Origin: Chamaelirium japonicum
Lineage: Eukaryota > Streptophyta > Magnoliopsida > Liliales > Melanthiaceae
Length of the DNA stretch: 64,000 nt
Direction: 5' to 3'
Assembly: GCA_947650365.1 (NCBI GenBank)
Contig: CANTAL010000022.1
Span: 1,198,831-1,262,830 of the forward strand
The first letter of the stretch is position 1; every line of letters starts with the position of its first letter. The translations under genes were made by a program, and so were the position numbers. Below, in pieces: positions 55,219 through 64,000 of this stretch. The notes below the pieces were generated by a model. It did no database searches, was not told where the DNA came from, and was given only the letters and a program-made list of their open reading frames with translations.

Positions 55219-56032
55219 CGGTCTCTCTCTCTTTCTCTCTCTCTTTCCAGATCTCTCTCTCTCTCCTCCCTCGATCTCTCTCTCCGTATCTCTCTCTCTC
55301 TCTCTCTCTAACTCTCTGTATCTCTCTCTCTCCTCCCCCGTCTCTCTCTATCTCTCTCGGTATCTCTCTCTTCCCCCGACTCTCTCTCTCTCTCTCTCTT
55401 CCGTCTCTCTCTTTTCTGTTTCTCTCTCTCTTTCTCTCTCCGTCTCTCTCTCTTCCCCCGATCTCTCTCTCTCTCTCCTTATCTCTCTCTCTCTTTCCCG
55501 GACTTTCTCTCTATCTCTCTCTTTGTCTCTCTTTCTTCCCCCGACTCTCTCTATCTCTCTCCCCCCGGTTCTCTCTCTCTCTAACTAACTAACTTTCTCT
55601 CTCTCTCTCTCAGTCACTCTCCCCTCGGTTCTCTCTCTCCTCCGTCTCTCTCTCTCTCTTCCCCGACTCTCTCTATCTCTCTCCCCCTGGTTCTCTCTCT
55701 CCGATCTCTCTCTCTCCGATCTCCCACCGGCACCCATTCCTTCCCCGGCTCTCTCTCTCCCCCTCAGTTCTCTCTCTCTCCCCCCGGTTCTTTCTATCTC
55801 TCCTCCATCTCTCTCTCTCTTTCTCCCTCTTCCCCCGACTCTTTCTATCTCTCTCTCAACGGTTCTATTTCTCTAACTAAATTCTCTCTCTCTTAGTCGC
55901 GCTCTCTCTCTCTCTCCGATCTCTCTCTCTTCGGTTCTCTTTCTCTCTAACTAACTCTCTCTCTCTCTCAGTCGCTCTCTCTCTCTCTCTCTCTCCCACC
56001 CACTTCCTCCCTGATTCTCTCTCTCTCTCTGG
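55219..56032. repeat. Large interrupted (CT)n region
   Basis: About 800 bp of CT tracts separated by TTCCCCCGA, CCCCGGTTCT and TCTAACTAACT phrases that themselves recur, making a higher-order degenerate minisatellite. Confidence 0.9.
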
Positions 56033-56034
56033 TA

Positions 56035-56475
56035 GGGCTGGGAATTTCGAGCCCAACACGGCAGACCCGACACGAAGTTAGCAGGTCTGGGTCAGGGCTA
56101 AACGGTTTCGGGTCGTAGACCCATTAAATAAACGAGTCGACACGATAGACCCGTTTAATAAACGAATCGGGTCCAGGTTTAGGGTCTGCACACGGTAGAC
56201 CCAGAAAGACCCGTTTAAAATTCAACGGGTCGTGTTGGGTCGGGTCTACCCGCAATTCAATACTATAATATATAGTATCAGCGGGTCTATCGGGTTAGGT
56301 CGGGTCGAATCGGATTGGATCGGATCGGGTCAACTGAATATACCCGTGTGGTAAACGGGTCTAACGGGTTTATCGGGTTTATAAATGGGTTGGGTCCGGG
56401 TCTAGGGGTTTTGGACACGACCAGAAAACTAGACACGACACGAACCCGACCCGACATGACTCATTGCCACTCTTA
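56035..56475. mobile_element. hAT-like MITE, 441 bp
   Basis: Ends TAGGGCTGGGAATTTCGAGC and CATGACTCATTGCCACTCTTA match the two ends of the 61625 element (one in inverse order), with the same GACCCGACACGAAGTTAGC and GGGTCGGGTC words. The flanks do not give a clear 8-bp duplication. Confidence 0.7.
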
Positions 56476-56483
56476 ATCCTCGG

Positions 56484-56741
56484 CAATGTTTTTAAAGTTG
56501 GACCGGAAGGCAAACCGAAAAGGCATCCGGTTCGGTCCAAATCGGTTCAAACCGCTGGCTTAACCGTTTGAACTGCATAAAATAGGTTTTTTTAAGTAGA
56601 TATTTACTAAATTCTCTAATGAAAATTTTGATTCCTGGGTTAACAGACAAATCGGTTTATTGAAAGATCGAACCGAAACATGTTCCGATTTCGGTCCAAC
56701 CCGATCGGACCACCCGGTTTGGTCCGGTTTTCAAAACACTG
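56484..56741. mobile_element. hAT-type MITE, copy of the 48595 family
   Basis: Starts CAATGTTTTTAAAGTTGG and ends GGTCCGGTTTTCAAAACACTG, with the same interior as 48595-48854 at reduced identity. Left TIR and target duplication are decayed. Confidence 0.75.
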
Positions 56742-56947
56742 CTCCCCAGTTCTCTCTCTCTCTCTCTTTCTCGCTCGCGCGTCCTCTCTCTAACTAACTC
56801 TTTCTCTCTCCCATAATCGAGAAAATCTATGGTATAACAGTGATGCCAGATCATTGGTATCACAGGCAAATCAAATCATTTAGCACAACTATAATTGCAT
56901 CATAGCCACACGATGGCATCCACCATAGATTTCTCTCTCTCTCTCTA

Positions 56948-57128
<181 letters not shown>

Positions 57129-57259
57129 TTTCGAGGGTGGCAGGGGAGGAACCCAAATCGTCTGCACCCAAGTCACAACCCTATGTTACACCCATACCTG
57201 ACGGTGCATCGCACTCACCCCAACCGGCAGGCAATGGGACAACAGTGATCAGGTACATG

Positions 57260-57802
57260 CAGGGGCATAGCCAGAAATTTTTTTTAGGCTGGGCTGAAAC
57301 TAAACTAGTTTTTTTTTACAATGAAACAATACTAAGTAAAAATTTTTAAATGAACATCGACGGTATTAGAAATTATATTAATATAAAAAAAGATTAATTA
57401 TACTTTGTTCTTCCGAATTTTAGCTCAAAAATATTTAACCCCTCTATAGTTAAAAAACTACATTTTGCCCCATTGAAGTCAAATAAAAATTACAAAATGA
57501 GAGAAATTAAGTAGTTGACAAAAGGAGTATTGTGCTAACATTTCAAATTTTAGGGAGCGTTTTGGAACAAAGTAAACTATAGGGGGGTTAAGTGTTTTTG
57601 GCGGCGATTCACGTTTCATGAGGACTCAGAGGTGATAGCGATTCACGTACGGGTCGCGAGGGGCCAAGGGCCTCGCTGGGTTGAGGCGGGCTGAGGTCTT
57701 GGTTGAGGCGGGTTGAGACATGTACTTAATAACATGGGATAATTTTTCTCAAAACTCGGCCGGGCTATAGTCAGGCCGAGCCAACTATTAGATCCGCCCA
57801 TG
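57260..57802. mobile_element. hAT-type MITE, 543 bp; TSD GGTACATG
   Basis: Ends CAGGGGCATAGCC and GATCCGCCCATG. The perfect 8-bp duplication is GGTACATG (57252-57259, 57803-57810). Its interior (AGTAGTTGACAAAAGGAG, ACTATAGGGGGGTTAAGTG) is shared with the 59288 element, so both belong to one family. Confidence 0.9.
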
Positions 57803-57810
57803 GGTACATG

Positions 57811-58723
57811 TTGGTGCCTATGTCGCTGGTCCAATCAGAGTCGTTTCTTTACTTGCCAGTTGCAACTGAGTGCGATGCACCGGTCGAGTACAGTGCAATG
57901 GACGGTTGTAACTTGGGGGGGGGGGGGGGGGGGAGGGTAGATAAATGGGATAGATGATTTGGATTCGAAGGTTGGGGGTGGGGGGGTGGCAATACTAGGG
58001 GCTGTGTTGTCTTCGAAGATGGCCCGCTACAATGCTGACAGGCGACAGCATTCACTATACATAATAAGATGCAAACTAAGAATGAATAAGATGCAAACTA
58101 AGATACAAATCTAATTCGATTTGTTCGGACAGAGCACTGCCATGTGAACACACAAACGGGACATATGCCTCGGCCATCACATCCAGATCTGGCCGATGCC
58201 ACCCTGCGCCAGCATTCATTATGTCCGCGTGTCTGCCCGCCCAGTTCCTTGCATACCTACCAAAAAACAAGAGATTTCCTTGCTGTGCTGCGTGCAGTGC
58301 CTCGGCCCCGGCATGGTGGGCATGGGCCGCTGCATGCATGGCTCGTGCCTCACGCTATAAAGAGCTCAACAGCAAGAGGCTCGAAACCTCGGACTCCCCC
58401 AGACCCGGACCCGGACCAGGACAGGAACCAGGTGGAGGAGATTGTGAGATCGGTCATTGCCCCCGGCCAATCAATATATCGGCAAGTTTTCATTTATTTA
58501 CTTACTTTCTTAGTTTGAGGGCTGATACCCCGAGACCCGGGATCGAATACCGCTCTTCCATCTAGTAGTTAACTAGTAGAAGTTCCTGCTTATTATTATT
58601 ATTTTTTTTAAACCTTCCTCATATGTGATGCTGATGGATGCTCGAAAAAGGAAGCTATAAGGTTTGATTTAGTCGGACTTTATTGTTGATCCACTCTAAT
58701 TTGAGCATATTACTAGTACTTCA
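57811..58723. other. Unassigned interval
   Basis: G homopolymer at about 57915-57935. ACCCGGGATCGAATACCG at about 58536 looks like the complement of a tRNA-type B box followed by an AT-rich tail; possible SINE remnant. No gene is supported. Confidence 0.35.
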
Positions 58724-60228
58724 TAGGACTGTAACTTAGGCGGGTTGGACCCGACCCAACCCGACTTTTGGGTGGGTTTGGATTGATGTATTTGAAGATT
58801 GGATTGTGTTAGGGATGAAAAAATACAATCGAGTTGAATTTGGGTACTCTAGTATATTTGTGAGTTTGTGATAAATAGGTAACAATCACAGCCATCCCGG
58901 ATACTTATATGTTGAGGGGTCATAATTGCAGCCATTCATTTCACCCGATCCCATATTATTTATATGCTTCTTTCTTATCAAATAAAGATATTATTTGATG
59001 ATCTAGTGAATTGCATGGATAGAAATGTAACAAAGGTTGTATGGTAATTATAGAAAGTGTAAGTTATTTTTTGTTTTTTATCTTCAAAGATCAGAGTTTT
59101 AAACAATGATTGGAAATAAATATATCTGAACAGGCCCAACCCAACCTGTCCTACCAACTTGGGCTAAACCGAGCCCAACCCGAGCATGAACATTTTTTCT
59201 TGGACTGGGCTTGGGTTGGAGGTTGGATTGGGTTGGAGTAGAGTTGAGGGTTTTAGTATTTGAGTTGGGCTTGGGTTGACCCTCAACCAGTGGCGGACCT
59301 AGGGTTTTCCCTTAGGGGGGGCATAATTATTAAAAAGTAACTACAATCGCTGCCTCACAGTCGAAGGCTTCGGCAAGCGGTGTGACAGCGTCCCTACCCT
59401 TCGATCGAGCAGTAAAAGGCCCATTAGGATTTTGCCTCTAGTAAAGGAGAATTTCGATCGTCAGAGTCATTAGAAAATTTGGAACTATAATTGGCCGACT
59501 CGATCAAGGTGCACGGTTTGTAAATAATAGACCATATCCTTTTTTTTTGAGGGGGGGAAGGGGAGGGGGGGTAGATTTCATACATACTCCCAAAAACCTA
59601 TAAATAGGCCCCGATCCCACTTGATTCTTATTCACAAAGGGCCATAGGATGAACTCTATGGGGATGCCACGTGCACGGGAGGTGGCAGACCGCGGTAGGT
59701 GTCGGCCAGACAGTGGTGGCCCTGGTGGGCGTCGGTGGCCGACAAACGGCGAGGTCGGCCGTGGGTCACCAATACTGGTGGCAATGGGTGGCCCATGTGG
59801 CGGTGGGGTGGTAGTTGGTGGCATAACGGTAGATATTGACTGGCGGGGGGTGATGGCTGGTGGGGCGGTGACGGCTGGTGGTGGACACCTCCATATGAAG
59901 TTGGCTACCAAAAGTTGGCTCTAATTGTTTTCTGAGTAAATTAAACTTTGCTTCCCTCCCTCCTGAAGTTTACCTAGATCAGATAAAAATTACAAAATGT
60001 GGAAATCAAGTAATTGACAAAAGGGGCATTGTGTAAAATTTCAAACTTTAGGGAGTGATTTGGAACAAAATAAACTATAGGGGGGTTAAGTGTTTTTGGT
60101 ATAAACTTCAAGGGGGTAAGTGTAACTTTTTTTTTCCAAATTGAGGGAGGGGCTTGAGCCTCCCCTGGGCCCTATGTAGGTCCGCCCCTGCCCTCAACCC
60201 GACCCAACCTAAACGAGTTGCAGCCCTA
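58724..60228. mobile_element. hAT-like element carrying a nested element; 8-bp TSD
   Basis: Ends TAGGACTGTAACTTAGGCGG and (complement) TAGGGCTGCAACTCGTTTAG. The flanks GTACTTCA (58716-58723) and GTATTTCA (60229-60236) match at 7 of 8. About 590 bp of its own sequence remain after removing the 59288 element. Same family as 52735-53862. Confidence 0.82.
59288..60190. mobile_element. hAT-type non-autonomous element, 903 bp, nested; TSD CCCTCAAC
   Basis: Ends CAGTGGCGGACCTAGG and (complement) CAGGGGCGGACCTACATAGG. The perfect 8-bp duplication CCCTCAAC (59280-59287, 60191-60198) lies inside the 58724 element. A GC-rich insert (59.65-59.9 kb, GGTGGC words) produces low-complexity ORFs; no transposase is seen. 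Confidence 0.93.
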
Positions 60229-60236
60229 GTATTTCA

Positions 60237-60735
60237 CTATGATTTAGTCACTATCGATGTTTATATATGCTTTTTAATCTGTTCAACTTGATGTAGGAGC
60301 GACGATTTTTTTTTTAAGAATACCCTTCTCTGAGGATGAGGTTTGATCTTGAACCCAACATTCCGGTTAAGTTATGAAGTAGAAATTATAAACTATGCCT
60401 AAGAGGCACCAACCAACCAACCAACAATGAATCCCAACCAACACAAGTTAACACGAACATCGCAGAAACTCTTAAGCCGGAAAAATCAAATGACCCCTAA
60501 TCCAGAAAAATCACATAGGATGTAGGAGCGCACGATGATCGTGTTCAAACTCTTCGAGCATGGATTGATCCAATCCAATTCAAGATTGGTCGAATCCGAC
60601 TTGCTTCCACCTAAATTGTACTGTTTGTCGGCCTACGAACCAACGAAGATCACCACCCTACAAGGCTACCACTTTTCGGAGTAGATTTTAAGAAGGTGAG
60701 AGTATAGACTACCAAGTGTAGTGGTACAGTACTAA
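60237..60735. other. Unassigned interval
   Basis: No gene or repeat is supported. Confidence 0.4.
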
Positions 60736-60743
60736 ATCTACCG

Positions 60744-61295
60744 CAAGCCCGGCTCAATACACGCTGAGGCCTAAAGCAGAAAATTAAAATAATAAATTTT
60801 TGATATTTAATATATTGATATAAATGATTCTAATTTTTACATATCAAAAGGTTTTTATTTTATATTGGGCCTTATGTTTATATTTTATATAGGTTCTTAA
60901 ATTATTTAAGTGGGTTGTACTGCCTTCTTTTTCTAATTTTTTTTTTTTGTTGCGTGGGGGATTTTGCTGCAGATGTTAGTGAGCATATGTACTGCTCCTT
61001 AATATATAGGAGAAAAGACGAGCAGTTTGATTGTATATAAAAACTAAAAAAAGTATGGGTGCAGTGCATGAGCCGTGGTTGTATGCAAAGTACAATTGGA
61101 TGACTCTTTATTCTTTCATCAACAGTTCAGATGTCTCACTCAGCATCTGCACTCTGCAGCGAAATTCTCACGCAGCAAAAAAATTATCTTTTCTTGGAGG
61201 GCTTAATCTATTAGGTTGGGTGGGCCCTTGAAGGCCTTATTTTTAATGGGGTCTTAGGCGGCCGTCTTATTGGCCTTATGGTCAAGCCAATCCTG
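60744..61295. mobile_element. hAT-type MITE, 552 bp; 8-bp TSD
   Basis: Ends CAAGCCCGGCTCAATAC and (complement) CAGGATTGGCTTGACCATAAG. The flanks ATCTACCG (60736-60743) and ATCTATCG (61296-61303) match at 7 of 8. Interior AT-rich, no transposase. Confidence 0.8.
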
Positions 61296-61303
61296 ATCTA
61301 TCG

Positions 61304-61624
61304 ACATAGTACGTATTGTTTGTATGTATATGTACCATGTAGGTTAACATACGATGAGCAAAACAAATTTTTATTTTTTTTTATTTGGATCAAGATAAGT
61401 GTCATGATGTTATGTGTAGGCCCCTTTCGTGCACCTTAATCAAGCTCATGATGATGTAACCTGAAATAAAATTGGAAGTCACTTAGATGGACAAGGTTGA
61501 GAATTGAAGATGAGCTCAGAAGAGTCTTAAGTACTCAGTTTTTTTTTTGTCTCCACCCAGAATCCGTCAATGTGACATCTTAGGACCGTCTCAGATGCCT
61601 ACATGATTCAATTTCAGGTTTATA
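61304..61624. other. Unassigned interval
   Basis: No gene is supported. Confidence 0.4.
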
Positions 61625-62091
61625 TAGGGGTGGCAATGGGTCGTGTCGTGTCCGGTTCGTGTCGTGTCTAGTTCCGTGTCGTGTCCAAAACCCCCAGACC
61701 CGGACCCGACCCATTTAACTAATCGTATCTAGATCTTAAATCCATACCCGACCCGCTAATAAACGGGTAGACCCAATAAGACCCGGTAAGACTCATTTAT
61801 CACCCGGGTCTATTCAGTTGAGCCGATCCGACCCAATCCGACTCGACCCGACCTGATCCGAAAGACCCGCTGGTATTATATATTATAGTATCGGATTGCA
61901 GGTAGACCCGACCCGACCCGATCCGACATGACCCATGGAATACTTCCCGGGTCTACCGTGTCCAGACCCTAAACCCGGACCCGACCCGTTTATTAAACGA
62001 GTCTATCGTGTCGATCCGTTTATGACCCGAACCCGTTTAGCCCTGACCCAGACCCGCTAACTTCGTGTCGGGTCTGAAATTGCCAGCCCTA
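61625..62091. mobile_element. hAT-type MITE, 467 bp; TSD GGTTTATA
   Basis: Ends TAGGGGTGGCAATGGGTCG and (complement) TAGGGCTGGCAATTTCAGAC. The perfect 8-bp duplication is GGTTTATA (61617-61624, 62092-62099). Interior rich in CCCGACCCG words. Second copy at 56035 in opposite orientation. Confidence 0.93.
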
Positions 62092-62099
62092 GGTTTATA

Positions 62100-62545
62100 G
62101 TACAACCATCAAGAGACTTGACCACTTAAGCTAGTTGGCACCCTTAACTTACAACCCTGGTCGAATGGTGAATCGCACTCCGGTCAGGGGCAACCACCTA
62201 AAAAATTGGCTAGTCCCGACGGCAAGCACTGTCGTGGGTTTAATCTCGTGCCACCAGACGTCACACACAGTGAATCGCACATAGCCACGGCGAATGCACC
62301 GACATCTCTGTTTGGTACTTCTTCACTCATCACAATTCGGCCCTTCTCCGGCCCCGCCCCACCCTTCTCAGCCCCCGATCGGTGATCAGTGGGGGCCCAC
62401 ATCATCCCCGCCGCACGAATCACACTAGCTCGACCACAACGGCACCGTCGTCCGGCTGATGAGAAAAACCCAACCCGTCACACCTCCGACAATCTCAGCC
62501 CAACTAGCACCCCTAGTCACAACCCTACTTACACGATGTGGCCTC
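62100..62545. other. Unassigned interval, possible SINE remnant
   Basis: TTGGCTAGTCCCGACGGC (about 62204) and GTGGGTTTAATCTCG (about 62234) resemble degenerate tRNA A and B boxes. Nothing else supports a gene. Confidence 0.3.
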
Positions 62546-63134
62546 TGTTGTATATTACAGAGTCTGTAGCCTAGCAATCGACAGAAGAAAACAACCAATA
62601 GAAGAAAATAATGCAGGAGAGAAAAGAGAGACGATACATAGATTTACTTTGGTTAGGCAAAACTTGCCTACGTCTAGCCTCGAGTACCTACACTTCACTA
62701 TCTTGGAGGATCGGGTCGGAAGAAACAATCTCCTAGCCTTCTTGATCTTATAGGGGAATCACTCACACCACGATCTCTCCTCGATCTATGTCACCTTCTT
62801 CCTTCTCCTAGTTGATTTAAAAACCCTCACAAAGGTCATCTTTTGTGTTCACAACCCATACAAAAGATGGCTACTCAAAGCCTTATAAAGAAACCCCATA
62901 AATACCCTAAAAGCCCTAACGTGCATGCTAAGGCATCGGGTTCGCCTTAGCACTAGCCCCGCTGAGCCACATACCTGCTACCAGCATGGGCGTCCCGGCT
63001 GCCAGTCACCTGCAGCCGCCTCTGCCAGCTCGGGCCCTAGGAACCAACAGGAGCTCGCTAGGGCGCCGATCACCTGTTAGCGCAGGTCGGGTGAGGGTTT
63101 GTTCGGCTGTGGGTCGGGCTCCATAAACACATCA
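62546..63134 (-). repeat. Copia 3' LTR (589 bp)
   Basis: Minus strand TGATGTGTTTATGGAGCCC ... GTAATATACAACA, next to the AAGTGGGACAT primer-like tract. It contains GGCAAGTTTTGCCTAACC (62660-62677 complement), a phrase typical of the R-U5 region in this copia group. Confidence 0.65.
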
Positions 63135-63159
63135 ATGTCCCACTTGAAAACTAGCCCTT

Positions 63160-64000
63160 TTGGTTCTTTGATCAGCAATTAGATGACGTCAGTAATCCCT
63201 TAGCAATAGCAGGTCTTGAACGTCCAGTCTATCACCTTAGACCGGTGGAAGCCAAACACATGTTCATCTTCCCTATCGTGACCACCTTGATCAACATGTC
63301 TACTAGATTCTTGCTTGTAAGAACCTTCTCCAGATTTAGTACATCTTCTTCCAGTATGGTTCAAATAAAGTGAAAGTTTATGTTGATGTGTTTGGTTCTC
63401 TTATGGAAAACGACATTCTTCATGAGGTAGATGATGCTCTGGCTATCATTGTACAATCTGTTGTTTTCTTTCTCCATCTTGAGTTCTTTCAACGGATTCT
63501 GCAACCACACCATCTCCTTGTGGGCATCCGAAGTAACAACATACTCAATCTGGGTAGTAGAAAGAGACACGATATTATGCAACAGTGAAACCCAGCTGAT
63601 GGATCCACTCCCTAACGTCAATAATAGCCCATAATGCTCATCCTCTTGTTTAGATCTCCTCCTAGATCCGAATCCACATAGCTCTGCAATCTAACCTCCG
63701 AACCTCTATATATAGTGTAGCGTCATCTTTGAGGTCCTCGTAGATATCTAAATATCCACTTTATGGCTTACATTGCCAGATAATGCAAAGATGAAGAGTA
63801 TTTCTGCGGTGCCTAATGTGTACGAACCGATCTCTTCACGGCGATGGGAGATGTAGATCGCTCGGGGCCAAATTGGTGAACTTGTTGAGCATACTGATTC
63901 ATATCCCTTTCTTTTAGTACATACTTGTCTTCGACCTCATCTAGCTCCACGAATCCTCTTTGCTCAGTCTTGCCTTCAGCTCTATCACTGTATATCACAT
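63160..64000 (-). pseudogene. Copia RT/RNase H C-terminal remnant
   Basis: The minus strand gives, in shifting frames, KWIFRYLRG, then SYVDSDLGGDLNKR, SGSISWVSLLHNIVSLSTTQ, DSQSIIYLMKN, FHKRTKHININFHFI and LTSKNLVDMLIKVV, the order of copia RNase H through the polyprotein end. Stops and frameshifts interrupt it, so it is dead. Confidence 0.82.

Larger units (their letters stand above)
62546..64000 (-). mobile_element. Decayed Ty1/copia element, 3' end, running off the window
   Basis: Minus strand order: RNase H remains (64000-63160), purine-rich AAGTGGGACAT, then a 589-bp LTR (63134-62546). It is a different lineage from the 152-bp-LTR family, judged by LTR length and RNase H sequence. Confidence 0.8.

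Noticed and set aside
59504-59924. ORFs in the 903-bp hAT element, as transposase
   Set aside because: Low-complexity Gly/Val or Pro/Thr composition; no hAT transposase motif.

Overview
The window is plant nuclear DNA. One spliced host gene is certain: a chloroplast 2-oxoglutarate/malate translocator (DiT1) at 40.7-46.3 kb. Everything around it is layered transposable elements: Tat-type and other Ty3/gypsy elements, several Ty1/copia lineages, Cassandra and other TRIMs, hAT, CACTA and MULE MITEs, a LINE scrap and long microsatellites. The very C-rich first exon of DiT1 suggests a monocot, but the species cannot be named from the sequence.

Layout. (1) 1-7.8 kb is the 3' half of a Tat-lineage Ty3/gypsy element: integrase end, an antisense extra ORF with a plant-mobile-domain-like protein, a hypervariable tandem-repeat region, and an LTR. 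It has landed inside a reverse-oriented copia element whose gag end and LTR continue to 10.1 kb. (2) 10.66-36.0 kb is a tandem duplication. Unit A (10.66-22.99 kb) and unit B (23.02-36.02 kb) share a decayed reverse-strand copia element, an older copia fragment, a TRIM array, a fold-back palindrome and the 5' part of a coiled-coil protein gene. Later insertions distinguish the units. A carries a gag-protease-only gypsy element (TSD GATAG), which itself holds a TRIM (TSD GTAAA), plus another TRIM (TSD GTAGC). B carries Cassandra (TSD TTTTG) and a nearly intact young copia element (TSD GTCAC, LTRs differing at one site). (3) 35.5-36.8 kb is the complete copy of the coiled-coil gene; copy A is cut after about 150 codons. 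(4) 37.2-40.0 kb holds a TRIM LTR remnant and a chimeric copia element. (5) 40.0-46.4 kb is DiT1 with three exons. (6) 46.8-62.1 kb has no gene I can support. It is a MITE field in which many insertions are confirmed by target-site duplications (CACTA TAA; MULE 9 bp; several hAT 8 bp), including two elements nested in others, together with long (AT)n and (CT)n tracts and a LINE fragment. (7) 62.5-64.0 kb is the 3' LTR and RNase H end of another decayed copia element that runs off the window.

No operon-like or defence system is present. The points most worth following are the antisense mobile-domain ORF, the gypsy element whose polymerase region is replaced by an unidentified ORF extension, the copia-LTR fold-back hairpin in front of the duplicated gene, and the mismatch between Cassandra LTR divergence and the age of the duplication it sits in. 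Divergence figures are counts made by eye.
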